DNA of 50,210 bases from Nitrospira sp. (GTDB lineage Bacteria > Nitrospirota > Nitrospiria > Nitrospirales > Nitrospiraceae), in assembly GCA_016873495.1 (NCBI GenBank), contig VGXC01000024.1, positions 1 to 50,210 on the forward strand, given 5' to 3'. Of the stretch, positions 11,380 to 18,415 are shown piece by piece. The notes under the pieces are model-generated. The model did no database searches. It worked only from the letters and a program-made list of their open reading frames with translations, and was not told the DNA's origin. The translations under genes and the position numbers were made by a program. Every line of letters starts with the position of its first letter. The stretch's first letter is position 1.

Positions 11380-11802
11380 ATGCCCACCATGGCGCGTAGG
11401 GCGTTTGTTCCAACGATCGGTGGCCTGGTTTGCTGCAGCGTCTTGTGCGTGGCCGCCGCCGGCATGGCGCAAGACGCGGTGCCTGCCGACCAGGCCGTCG
11501 CCCGGGCCGAGCGGATCAAGGAACTGCAGGCGCAGGCCGCTCGGATCAGAAGCGAGTTGGCGGCCCTAAAGCAGACGAAGGGCAACAAGACATCGGCGAT
11601 TGCCAAGAAACCGCCGACAGCCAAGAAGCCGCCCGAGGGCGTGACCCGATCTGCGGCGCCTCGCGAGGAATTCACCGAACAGCCCACCCGCCACATGCGG
11701 GAGTCGCTGGAGTCCCTGCCGGGCATGACGGTCCGGCAAGGAGATGGGCCGCGCGATTTCAACATCTCGATCCGCGGCTCCGGGGCCGGCGGAGGGCGGT
11801 AG
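11380..11802 (+). pseudogene. Truncated paralogue of the receptor N-terminus (signal, coiled coil, plug start)
   Basis: A 140-residue frame with its own ribosome binding site (GAGGG at 11371-11375) 12 bases after the receptor. It has a signal peptide, an alpha-helical coiled-coil segment (AERIKELQAQAARIRSELAALK) and the first part of a TonB-receptor plug: RESLESLPGMTVRQ and GPRDFNISIRGSG. It then stops after AGGGR. The plug part is close at DNA and protein level to residues 139-176 of the upstream receptor, but no barrel follows. It is probably a decayed duplicate. The intact start signals and clean reading frame leave open that a short periplasmic 'plug-only' protein is still made. Confidence 0.65.
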
Positions 11803-11925
11803 AAGCAGTTGATGCCAGACCGGCTTGGTGTAGCAGACATGAGCAACCGTCTGTAGACAAGTCATCGGACTTGGGTCTACATGGCGGACTTGAACGATCA
11901 GTCGAAACGTGAAGGAGTTGTTCCG

Positions 11926-12234
11926 GTGAAGCGTGTGCTGTTCCCCATGGCCGTGGTGCTGGCCGGGCTCTACCTGCTGTTGGCCGGAATGGCCTCGGTC
12001 TGCCTGTTCGGCCACGGGGAAACGCACGCCGGCGACCACCATCATCACGGCGGTCAGCCGGTCCATTCGACGCTCTGCGTCTGGGCCTGCCAGGCCAACG
12101 ATGGACCGATCCAGGCGTCCATCCCCCCAGCCCTGCTCCTTGTTCTGCTGAGCCTAGGGCTCAGTCGTTCCCTCGACGCTCCCAACCTGGGTTTTCTCGT
12201 CAGCTCAACTCACGCCCGCGCCCCTCCCCGCTGA
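11926..12234 (+). CDS. Small membrane protein with HSTLCVWAC motif (copy 3 of 3)
   Basis: A 102-residue product translated from GTG 11926, chosen because GAAGGAG (11911-11917) lies eight bases upstream. An ATG at 11881 in the same frame has no such site. The sequence has a membrane helix ending MASVCLFG, a His cluster (GDHHHHGG), the motif HSTLCVWACQ, a second hydrophobic helix (ALLLVLLSLGLS) and a C-terminal ARAPPR. It is the closest relative of the gene at 8551. It lies between the truncated receptor copy and the HMA-like gene. This suggests that the receptor plus small-protein unit was duplicated and that the second receptor then decayed. Confidence 0.7.
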   Translation: MKRVLFPMAVVLAGLYLLLAGMASVCLFGHGETHAGDHHHHGGQPVHSTLCVWACQANDGPIQASIPPALLLVLLSLGLSRSLDAPNLGFLVSSTHARAPPR

Positions 12235-12510
12235 TCCTTTCCCTATCTGATTCGACGTTGTGACAACAAGGTGTGGCTTGCGTTCGCGCCGAGTCCGGCT
12301 TGCCCCTTCTTGGGGTGTCTGAAGCTGCGCTAGAGCGGGATGCACCTGCGCCGACCATTTGGCATCTGTTTGACACGAGAGCTGACAAGGGTCCGGGGTG
12401 GACTGGCCTCCTTACCCGGACCCGTACCGGGGCGCAGGTGGTCCTCCTGGCCTGCTCCCCGGCCCTATGCGATGGCGTGCAATGAACCATCATTGAAAGG
12501 GAGTGGAAGG
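12235..12510. other. Intergenic stretch without a recognised gene
   Basis: These 276 bases separate the third small His/Cys protein from the HMA-like gene. Open frames here lack start signals and resemble nothing known to me. I see no clear promoter or terminator. Confidence 0.4.
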
Positions 12511-12840
12511 ATGACGCGAATGTTCTTGCCTGGAGCGGTGTTGATGCTGGCCATGGTTGGGTCTGCCTCGGCTGAGGAGGCGCCCATACCTGTCGCTCGG
12601 GACAACCAGGAAATGGGGCAAGCGATCGTCCAGATCGGCGGCCGGCAGTGCGAGTACCACCGTAGCGACGTGGAGGGGGCGCTTCGCCGGTTCGACACGG
12701 TGCGGCAGGTCGAGTTCTTGAACAACCATGGAACCGTGCTGGTCCGATTCGAGCGCGGAACCGTACAGCCCGATCAATTAGCGCAAGCGGTCGAGCGGGC
12801 CCTGGCCATGGGCTGGGGCTGCAAGGCCTGGGTGGAATGA
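12511..12840 (+). CDS. Exported HMA-like (MerP/CopZ-fold) protein with CxxH in place of CxxC
   Basis: A 109-residue protein with a signal peptide (about residues 1-20, ending SASAEE). The mature part fits the heavy-metal-associated fold: GGRQCEYHRSDVEGALRRF, then a beta-turn-beta segment VEFLNNHGTVLVRFE and the second helix LAQAVERALAMG. In HMA domains the loop is usually G-M-x-C-x-x-C. Here it reads C-E-Y-H, so one Cys is replaced by His, and a further Cys lies near the C-terminus (GWGCKAW). It could pass Cu(I) or another soft ion in the periplasm. Purine-rich GGGAG/GGAAGG lies just before the ATG. The family assignment rests on pattern reading only. Confidence 0.6.
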   Translation: MTRMFLPGAVLMLAMVGSASAEEAPIPVARDNQEMGQAIVQIGGRQCEYHRSDVEGALRRFDTVRQVEFLNNHGTVLVRFERGTVQPDQLAQAVERALAMGWGCKAWVE

Positions 12841-12932
12841 AGCGGAGGAGTCATTGAGCCATCTGTGAGTGACGGCGCGAAGACGGACCCGGTTCAGGCG
12901 GTATAGCCTACCTCCCTTGGCGGGTCCTGCGG

Positions 12933-12954
12933 GCGGCAGCGGACCGGCTGCCGC
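12933..12954. other. Small hairpin before the excisionase-like gene
   Basis: GCGGCAG (12933-12939) and CTGCCGC (12948-12954) form a perfect 7-bp stem with an 8-base loop. There is no T-run, so it is not a canonical terminator. It sits 36 bases before the ATG at 12991. Confidence 0.3.
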
Positions 12955-12990
12955 TCGCCCCGCCGCCGTCCTGAATGGGAGGGGCGAGCC

Positions 12991-13227
12991 ATGGACAAGC
13001 CGTTGCTGCGGGTCGGGGAGGCGGCCCAGGTTCTGAACGTCAGCCGCTGGACGATCTATCGGTGGATCGAGGAAGGGCGTCTGGAAGCGACCAGGCTCAG
13101 TAAGGGGAGTCTGCGGGTGTTTCGAGAGTCCGTGACGGACCTGGTGGAGAGGAATCGTGTGGAGGAAGGGATGCCGGCCGAAGCCGTCCATGGGGCGCGT
13201 GCAGGTCTAGGCACCGGGCGTCGGTAG
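12991..13227 (+). CDS. Small helix-turn-helix DNA-binding protein (excisionase/MerR-like, HTH_17)
   Basis: A 78-residue protein whose first 50 residues are a winged helix-turn-helix of the excisionase type: LRVGEAAQVLNVSRWTIYRW, then IEEGRLEATRLSKGSLRVF, the 'wing' that reads R/K-G-x-x-R. Proteins of this type bind short DNA sites, either as phage excisionases or as small regulators. No integrase is present, so a regulatory role for the surrounding metal genes is at least as likely. GGGAGGGG is placed eight bases before the ATG. The C-terminal 25 residues are probably disordered. Confidence 0.75.
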   Translation: MDKPLLRVGEAAQVLNVSRWTIYRWIEEGRLEATRLSKGSLRVFRESVTDLVERNRVEEGMPAEAVHGARAGLGTGRR

Positions 13228-13280
13228 CCATGTCGTCGAATTCGGAGGTGGGCTCAGTGGCCGATAAGACGCGAGACAGG

Positions 13281-13349
13281 TCCGGATGTTGTGCACCCTT
13301 CATCCGGATCTTACCGGGGTGGGAGGGGTGCCTCCCTCTTCCACCCCGG
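13281..13349. promoter_or_regulatory. Two tandem perfect hairpins in the leader of the gene at 13437
   Basis: The first stem pairs TCCGGATG (13281-13288) with CATCCGGA (13301-13308). The second pairs CCGGGGTGG (13314-13322) with CCACCCCGG (13341-13349). They lie back to back in the 209-base gap between the excisionase-like gene and the secreted protein gene. There is no T-run, so they may be an RNA structure, operator pair or processing site rather than a terminator. Confidence 0.35.
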
Positions 13350-13436
13350 CCCTTCGGGGGTAGACCGGGACGGCGGCTCTCGGCGTCAGGAGGGAATGGG
13401 CATGCAAGGGAAATAGAAACGCAACAGGAGGGGAGG

Positions 13437-13985
13437 ATGCGCAAGGGAGGAGTCATACTGTGCGGCCTGCTCGGAGTGATGGCGGGATTGGGTTTTGGAC
13501 TCGATGGGCATGCCCATCGAGTCCCATCGGACAGGGAGGATTGTTCGCAGTTCCAGTTCGACATGCCGCGCCAGGTGGCGGAAGCCATGGCGAACCCGGC
13601 GCGCAAGGTGACGACGGGGCAAGATCGGAACGCCAAGAATCTGCTACAGCCCTCTTCGCAGGCGCTGACCGTGGCCTTGCACCGGGCCGGCCGAGTCGAG
13701 GGGGCGGCGACAGCCGATCCGGGCGTCTCGCTTCCCGGCGCGTACTCAGGATTGTTGCCCGTGACGGTTCCGCGAGACGGGCTCTATCGCGTGAGCGCCA
13801 CGGCGCCGCTCTGGCTGAAGGTGTTTACGGGGCAGACTCGTGTCCGTTCGGACCGGTTTGAACTCCAGACCGGGTGCGACCGGACGTTCAAGAGTTTCAC
13901 CTACCGGCTCTCAGCCGGCCGGTTCTACTGGATCGAGTTGTCATCGGATCAATCAAACATCACCGTGGCGATCACACCGGAATGA
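13437..13985 (+). CDS. Exported protein of unknown function
   Basis: A 182-residue product. The start at 13437 is preceded by AGGAGGGGAGG. A signal peptide (about residues 1-27, LCGLLGVMAGLGFGLDGHAH) leads to a mature region beginning HRVPSDREDCSQFQFDMPRQ. The C-terminal half looks beta-rich (DGLYRVSATAPLWLKVFTG, FKSFTYRLSAGRFYWIELSS), as in small jelly-roll or PPC-like domains. Two cysteines (DCSQ and GCDR) could form a disulfide. I do not recognise the family. The SmbP-like gene starts 17 bases downstream with its own strong ribosome binding site, so the two are probably co-transcribed. Confidence 0.7.
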   Translation: MRKGGVILCGLLGVMAGLGFGLDGHAHRVPSDREDCSQFQFDMPRQVAEAMANPARKVTTGQDRNAKNLLQPSSQALTVALHRAGRVEGAATADPGVSLPGAYSGLLPVTVPRDGLYRVSATAPLWLKVFTGQTRVRSDRFELQTGCDRTFKSFTYRLSAGRFYWIELSSDQSNITVAITPE

Positions 13986-14002
13986 AATCGAAGGAGGACA
14001 CC

Positions 14003-14305
14003 ATGCGAAGAACCGTTATTGCGTTGTTCACTGTAGCTTGTTTCTGCGTTGGCGCGATGCTGGCGGCCGATCCGTCTCGTGCCGGGGGCCCCGACGATCA
14101 TGCGAAGGAAAGCGTAAAACATGCCAAGGAAGGGATCGGCCATGCGAAAGAGGCCGTGAAACATCTGGAGGAGTCGCTCAAAACCGGGGGAGATGCCCAC
14201 GCCAAAGAGGCGCTCCAGCACGCCAAGGATGCGCTCAAGCATGCGGAGGAGTCGCTCGCGCATGCGGAGCACGGCTCGGATCAACACGCACCGGCGAAAA
14301 AATGA
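14003..14305 (+). CDS. SmbP-like periplasmic small metal-binding protein
   Basis: A 100-residue product with a signal peptide (about residues 1-27) followed by imperfect 7-11-residue repeats built on HAKE/KHAE: DHAKES, KHAKEG, GHAKEA, KHLEES, AHAKEA, QHAKDA, KHAEES, AHAEHG. This is the pattern of SmbP from Nitrosomonas europaea, a four-helix-bundle periplasmic protein that binds several metal ions, copper included. Helical spacing puts the histidines on one face. AAGGAGGA (13991-13998) sets the start. Together with the HMA-like and His/Cys proteins upstream it is the best single clue that this block handles copper or a similar metal. Confidence 0.8.
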   Translation: MRRTVIALFTVACFCVGAMLAADPSRAGGPDDHAKESVKHAKEGIGHAKEAVKHLEESLKTGGDAHAKEALQHAKDALKHAEESLAHAEHGSDQHAPAKK

Positions 14306-14449
14306 CGTCGCAACCACGGTCCTGCGGCCACGGCGGGCCTGCTCATGCGATGGATGAGGTGGTGCGTAGCATGGGTAGGTAAGCATTGGCAGGCAAGGTG
14401 AAACGAACCGGATGAGATGCCGAATCGGATCGGCAGTGAAAGGGGGCCT

Positions 14450-14794
14450 ATGCGACGAGCGCTGACGTTGCTGTTGACGGTGGGGATGTTGCTGGGAGCT
14501 GCGCCGCTGTGGGCCGAGGATGCGAGGCTTGAAAGTCTGCTCCGCGCCCACTTTTTCAACAAGGAGTTCGATGGGTTCAACTATTACATGCTGGAGATTG
14601 AAGCCGATCAGTCCGGGGATGGCGGCATCAGGGAAGTGACGGCCGTGGCCAAGGGGGAATTCCTCGGCCAGGTCCAGCGGGTGAAGGCGCTGTTTTTAAT
14701 CGTGGGAGATCGAGTCGAGGGGGGACAAGTCCTCGAGAAGAACGGACTCCCCCCTTGTCTGTCTTCCGCTCCCAAGTCCGGAAAGTCCTTATAG
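14450..14794 (+). CDS. Exported protein of unknown function
   Basis: A 114-residue product. The start at 14450 is preceded by AAAGGGGG. A signal peptide (about residues 1-21, ending PLWAED) is followed by a compact segment, LLRAHFFNKEFDGFNYYMLEIE and VTAVAKGEFLGQVQRVKALFLIVGD, that looks alpha/beta. It has no obvious motif and one Cys near the C-terminus. I do not recognise the family. It lies 145 bases after the SmbP-like gene and 34 before the cupredoxin-like gene, so it may belong to the same transcript. Confidence 0.6.
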   Translation: MRRALTLLLTVGMLLGAAPLWAEDARLESLLRAHFFNKEFDGFNYYMLEIEADQSGDGGIREVTAVAKGEFLGQVQRVKALFLIVGDRVEGGQVLEKNGLPPCLSSAPKSGKSL

Positions 14795-14828
14795 TCATTC
14801 GATATTGGACAACCAGAGGAGGTGGCCG

Positions 14829-15308
14829 ATGCATGGGAGTCTGGCGTTGGGATTGGCTGTGGCAGTGATGTTGATGACGGGCGTATCCGTCGGTGTGGCT
14901 CACCACGCAGGTGGTGTGGAGGTCGGCGACTTGGAGACGGGCGGGGTGGTCGGGCAGCCCTTCAAGGAACTGACGGTGGATGCGGACTTGATCGCGATCG
15001 AGGCGGGGGGAATCAAGATGTGGTACCCCTCCGTGATTATCCTGGACCTGAAAGTGCGGCCCGGTCGGCCGGTCGTGCTCAAGGTCGTGAACAAGTCGTC
15101 GGTGGAGCGCGGCTTTTTGATGACGGCGGATGGGGCGTTCGAGGCGCCCACGGTGTTGAAGGCGCAGGTGGTGCTCAAACCAGGCGAAACCAAGTACATC
15201 GGTGTGCCGACCAGCGACTTGCTCTATGCGACTCAGGGCAGCACGTTGATTTACAGGGACCAACTGAATCCCGGTTCGGCCGGCGGCAAGCTGCTTATGA
15301 TCCGTTAG
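14829..15308 (+). CDS. Exported cupredoxin-fold-like protein without a type 1 copper site
   Basis: A 159-residue protein with a signal peptide (about residues 1-27, GVSVGVAHHAGG). The pattern of strands (SVIILDLKVRPGRPVVLKVVNKSSVERGF, VVLKPGETKYIGVPTSD) is that of cupredoxin-like domains such as those in EfeO or nitrosocyanin-like proteins. The canonical His-Cys-His-Met set is missing: there is no Cys in the mature part. If it has this fold, it is a structural or anion-binding variant, or binds metal through its N-terminal HH. GAGGAGG precedes the ATG at 14829. It ends the plus-strand block, just before a strong terminator. Confidence 0.6.
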   Translation: MHGSLALGLAVAVMLMTGVSVGVAHHAGGVEVGDLETGGVVGQPFKELTVDADLIAIEAGGIKMWYPSVIILDLKVRPGRPVVLKVVNKSSVERGFLMTADGAFEAPTVLKAQVVLKPGETKYIGVPTSDLLYATQGSTLIYRDQLNPGSAGGKLLMIR

Positions 15309-15334
15309 CCGTCTCGTCGCTATTCGGGACAATT

Positions 15335-15373
15335 GCAACGCCTCGTCCGCCGGGTCGGCGGGCGAGGCGTTGC
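15335..15373. terminator. Long hairpin between convergent genes, likely bidirectional terminator
   Basis: GCAACGCCTCG (15335-15345) pairs perfectly with CGAGGCGTTGC (15363-15373), and the loop itself contains a CCGCC/GGCGG stem. It lies between the convergent ends of the plus-strand metal block (15308) and slp (15376). The T-run is weak. Confidence 0.6.
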
Positions 15374-15375
15374 TG

Positions 15376-15912
15376 TTAGCGCCAGTAGTAGTAGCGGTAC
15401 CAGGGGCCGTAAGAGGGGTGCCAGGCCGGGCCGGAGTAAGAGCCGGGTCTGGATGCCTGGTTGTCCCTCATGGGCCAGACCTTCAGGTATTTGATCTCCA
15501 GTGTCGGGTAAGTATAGTCCGTTTCGTCGAGCGGCAGGATGGTGGCGCCGCTGACTTCGCCGACGATCGTGACACGCGTGCCGGGCGGGAGCGTGGCCGG
15601 GTCCAGAAACTCCTTCTGCATCGCCAGGAAGCGCCCTTCGGAGGTGGTGCGGTCCTTGCCGGGCGCTTGGGAATCCTCCAGTGGAATCTGCAAGACCTCG
15701 ATGCGGGTCCCCTCCTTCAGCCGTTTGGCGGAGAGGACTTCACCGCCGACGATGACCAGCCGGCCACGGTAGGAGTCCGGCGAGTCCTTGAGCTGGGCGA
15801 AGGTGAGGGTCCGGTCCACTTGCATTTGGAGCGAGGCGGGGAGAACGGAGGCCGCGCAACCGGCGAGGAGCCCCGATAGAACAAGGAGCGAGAGACGGAA
15901 CGACAACCACAT
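15376..15912 (-). CDS. Slp-family outer-membrane lipoprotein
   Basis: A 178-residue lipoprotein. The lipobox LLAGC puts the acylated Cys at about residue 19. The mature part has the Slp-family pattern: a G-G-E-V strand after YRGRLVIVGG, TRIEVLQIPL, SEGRFLAMQK, GTRVTIVGEVSG and YPTLEIKYLKVW. Slp proteins are envelope-stress or starvation-induced outer-membrane lipoproteins of uncertain biochemical role. The C-terminus is rich in Tyr/Trp/Arg (YGPWYRYYYWR). Its extended -10 element ends six bases before the ATG, suggesting a leaderless message. Confidence 0.85.
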   Translation of the reverse strand: MWLSFRLSLLVLSGLLAGCAASVLPASLQMQVDRTLTFAQLKDSPDSYRGRLVIVGGEVLSAKRLKEGTRIEVLQIPLEDSQAPGKDRTTSEGRFLAMQKEFLDPATLPPGTRVTIVGEVSGATILPLDETDYTYPTLEIKYLKVWPMRDNQASRPGSYSGPAWHPSYGPWYRYYYWR

Positions 15913-15918
15913 GCGGAT

Positions 15919-15927
15919 ATTATAACA
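15919..15927 (-). promoter_or_regulatory. Extended -10 promoter (TGTTATAAT) directly before slp
   Basis: On the minus strand TG-T-TATAAT (15927 down to 15919) is an extended -10 element with no clear -35. It ends six bases before the slp ATG at 15912. Transcription would start at or next to the ATG. Confidence 0.5.
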
Positions 15928-15955
15928 AAGCAGGTGAGAAAGCCGGCGATTGGAT

Positions 15956-15961
15956 TATAAT
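15956..15961 (+). promoter_or_regulatory. Perfect -10 hexamer upstream of dsbA-like gene
   Basis: TATAAT at 15956-15961 lies 43 bases before the ATG at 16004. No good -35 is seen at 16-18 bases upstream, so activator help or another arrangement is possible. Confidence 0.35.
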
Positions 15962-16003
15962 ACGTCTCTCGTGCAGGCACTTATCGGGAAAGGAGTGGTG
16001 GGT

Positions 16004-16645
16004 ATGCGGCGACATGGACTGAGACTGGCGACAACGGCGGCGCTTCTGGGAGTCGTCCTGACCCTCGGCCCCCCGGCTTCTGCCCAGGCCGGCACTGCGG
16101 CGCTGAAGGGTAAATTCGAGGAGATCAAGGAACCGTCCACCCATCAGCCGGGCAAGGTGAAGTTGACGGAATTCGCGGACTTCTACTGCCCGCATTGCCA
16201 CCGGTTCGAGCAGGAAGCCGTGCCGATCCTGGAAAAAGAATTCGGGAAAAGTCTCGAAGTGACGATGGTGGGGTTCCCGGTCATGCCGGGCAAGCTGCCC
16301 ACGGCCTTTGAAATGTACGAACAGGCCAAGACGATGGGCAAGGGCAACGAGATGAAGCGGGTGCTCTTTCGCACGATTCACAAGGACAAGACGCACTTGC
16401 TGGACCGGGTGATCCGCGAATCGCTGATTAGGGAGGTCGGGCTGGATGTCAAGACCTTCGAGGAGGGGCTGGCCAGCGGCAAGCCGCTCAAGGCGGTGGA
16501 CCTGGGCAAGGAATGGGGCATGAAGGTGAACGTGCAGCAGACCCCCACTGTGCTGCTCGACGGCAACATCAAAATCGAGGCGATCGACCCGGACAACCTT
16601 CGGGTCGTCATCCGCAGTATCTTGGACTCGGACAAGAAAAAGTGA
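16004..16645 (+). CDS. DsbA-family thiol:disulfide oxidoreductase
   Basis: A 213-residue exported protein. A signal peptide (about residues 1-29, ending ASAQAG) leads into a thioredoxin fold with a DsbA-type insertion. The active site is FYCPHCHRFE, Cys62-Pro-His-Cys65, the classic DsbA dipeptide of a strong oxidant. The cis-Pro loop is QQTPTVLLDG. It probably introduces disulfides into exported proteins, or acts as a DsbC/G-like partner. AAGGAG at 15990-15995 fixes the start at 16004. Its stop overlaps a possible GTG of the htrA gene, so the two periplasmic quality-control genes are likely co-translated. Confidence 0.9.
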   Translation: MRRHGLRLATTAALLGVVLTLGPPASAQAGTAALKGKFEEIKEPSTHQPGKVKLTEFADFYCPHCHRFEQEAVPILEKEFGKSLEVTMVGFPVMPGKLPTAFEMYEQAKTMGKGNEMKRVLFRTIHKDKTHLLDRVIRESLIREVGLDVKTFEEGLASGKPLKAVDLGKEWGMKVNVQQTPTVLLDGNIKIEAIDPDNLRVVIRSILDSDKKK

Positions 16646-16653
16646 CGCCGCGA

Positions 16654-18075
16654 ATGCGGACAACCGTTTTCCCTGCATCTCTCCTCCTGGCTGGATTGTT
16701 GGCCAGCCTGGTGTTGTGCAGCGCTGATCGCTCCCTGGCGGCGAAACGGGATGTGCCGACTCCGGCTGCGCCGTCCGATTTGCAAGCGCAGATCCGCAGC
16801 GCGGCCTCGAAGGTCAAACCGGCCATCGTGAACATCGCCGCCACCGTGCTGGTGCGGGACCAGGCCCTCAGCGACGAAGGCCTGCCGTTCGGCCTGTTTC
16901 CGGAGGGGCCGCCCAGGCGACAGTACGGCCAGGGCTCGGGCGTGATCGTGTCCGAGGACGGGCACATCATCACGAACAACCATGTGGTGGCGGATGCGAC
17001 CGAGGTGGAGGTGTTGCTGGCGGACCGGCGTCAGTTCAAGGGACGCGTGGTCGCCACCGATCCCAAGACCGACGTGGCGGTCGTCAAGATCGATGCCACC
17101 GCCCTCCCCGCCGTGGCCTGGGGCGATTCCAGCCAGTTGGCGGCGGGCGATTTCGTGCTGGCCATCGGCAATCCCATGGGGCTCAACCAGACCGTGACTT
17201 TCGGCATCGTGAGCGCGGTCGGACGCGCGGACGTGGGCGTGGCCGATTATGAAGATTTCATCCAGGTGGATGCGCCGATCAATCCGGGCAATTCGGGCGG
17301 GGCCTTGATCAACGTCAAAGGCGAGCTGGTGGGGATCAACACGGCCATCGCCAGCGTCACGGGCGGCAGCGTTGGCGTCGGCTTCGCCATCCCGAGCAAC
17401 ATGGCGCGGGCGGCGATGCAGAGCCTGCTGAAGACCGGCCGGGTCGTGCGGGGGTTCCTGGGGGCGACCACGCAGGATGTCCTGCCACAGTTGGGCAAGC
17501 TCTTCGGTCTGCCGGACGTGAAGGGCGCAATCGTGACGGATGTGTTCGCCCGGGGGTCCGCCGAGAAAGCCGGCCTCAAGCGCGGCGACGTGGTGGTGCG
17601 GTTCGACGGCAAGGAGGTGCTGGATTCGGGCCGCCTTCGCAATTGGGTCGCCGTGTCGGCGATCGGCAGCAAGCACAAGCTTGATCTCGTCCGGGAGGGG
17701 AAGTCCCTGCAAGTCGAGCTGGTGATTCAAGAAGCGCCCCGCGAACGGACCAAGCGTATTCCCCCGCAAGCCAAATCGGACGCCGACGGTCATCCGTTCG
17801 GCGGGCTGATGGTGGACGAGATCACGCCGGCTATCGGGCGTCAGTTGGGCTTCGGCTCGATCACGGGGGTCGTCGTGACCACGGTGGACGAGGGGAGCCT
17901 GGCCGAAGGGGCCGGCCTCATGCCGGGCGACCTGATTATGGAGGTCAATCGCCAACCCATCACGGACCTTGCCTCCTTCCAGAAAGCCGTCCAACCGATC
18001 AAGCCCAAGGACGTGACCCTCCTTCTCATCAACCGCCAGAGCACCTACCTGTACGTGCCGCTCGAAGGGGAATAG
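16654..18075 (+). CDS. HtrA/DegQ-type periplasmic serine protease with two PDZ domains
   Basis: A 473-residue periplasmic protease and chaperone that degrades misfolded envelope proteins. The signal peptide ends near SLAAKR. The trypsin-like domain has the complete triad: His110 in NNHVVAD, Asp140 in KTDVAVVKI and Ser214 in PGNSGGALIN. PDZ1 (about residues 270-360, RGFLGATTQDVLPQL) and PDZ2 (about 380-470, GVVVTTVDEGSLAEGAGLMPG) follow. A GTG at 16642 overlapping the dsbA-like stop (GTGA) is the other possible start. Neither has a strong ribosome binding site, so coupling to dsbA is likely. The name degP or degQ cannot be decided from sequence alone. Confidence 0.93.
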   Translation: MRTTVFPASLLLAGLLASLVLCSADRSLAAKRDVPTPAAPSDLQAQIRSAASKVKPAIVNIAATVLVRDQALSDEGLPFGLFPEGPPRRQYGQGSGVIVSEDGHIITNNHVVADATEVEVLLADRRQFKGRVVATDPKTDVAVVKIDATALPAVAWGDSSQLAAGDFVLAIGNPMGLNQTVTFGIVSAVGRADVGVADYEDFIQVDAPINPGNSGGALINVKGELVGINTAIASVTGGSVGVGFAIPSNMARAAMQSLLKTGRVVRGFLGATTQDVLPQLGKLFGLPDVKGAIVTDVFARGSAEKAGLKRGDVVVRFDGKEVLDSGRLRNWVAVSAIGSKHKLDLVREGKSLQVELVIQEAPRERTKRIPPQAKSDADGHPFGGLMVDEITPAIGRQLGFGSITGVVVTTVDEGSLAEGAGLMPGDLIMEVNRQPITDLASFQKAVQPIKPKDVTLLLINRQSTYLYVPLEGE

Positions 18076-18415
18076 GGGGGAGCCTCGGGTGACGAAGGGC
18101 GAGCAGCTTGTCGCGGCATGATGCGACGATGCCGGTTATCTTGTTATTGCCCGATGTGACACGCGCGTCGCCTCTAACCGACCATCGGAACGGCGACGCT
18201 TCGGGCATCTCGCCGCTGTGTGTCCATAGACGCCATGCCGCCGGGTCTTCGCCGCTCATCCCTTCCACCCGAGGCAATGAAGTAAAGATGGAGGAAACTC
18301 ATTGAATTGGTACAGCTTTCAAAGTAGACTTTCTTTCCGTTTAGCTAAAGACCACTGCGACGGTCTGCGCTAGCATGAGCGGCAATATAATTGTTTGGCC
18401 GGCGAGGAGATAGCG
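18076..18415. other. 340-base gap before the AAA-PIN pair; possible promoter at 18302-18330
   Basis: No gene is recognised. The first part (to about 18290) is G+C-rich like the core; the rest turns A+T-rich, matching the next two genes. TTGAAT (18302-18307), a 17-base spacer and TAGACT (18325-18330) make a moderate promoter for the ATPase gene. The composition change marks the probable left edge of an acquired segment. Confidence 0.4.

Noticed and set aside
12991-13227. Calling the small HTH protein a phage excisionase that marks an integrated element
   Set aside because: No integrase or attachment site is visible; small regulators share this fold.
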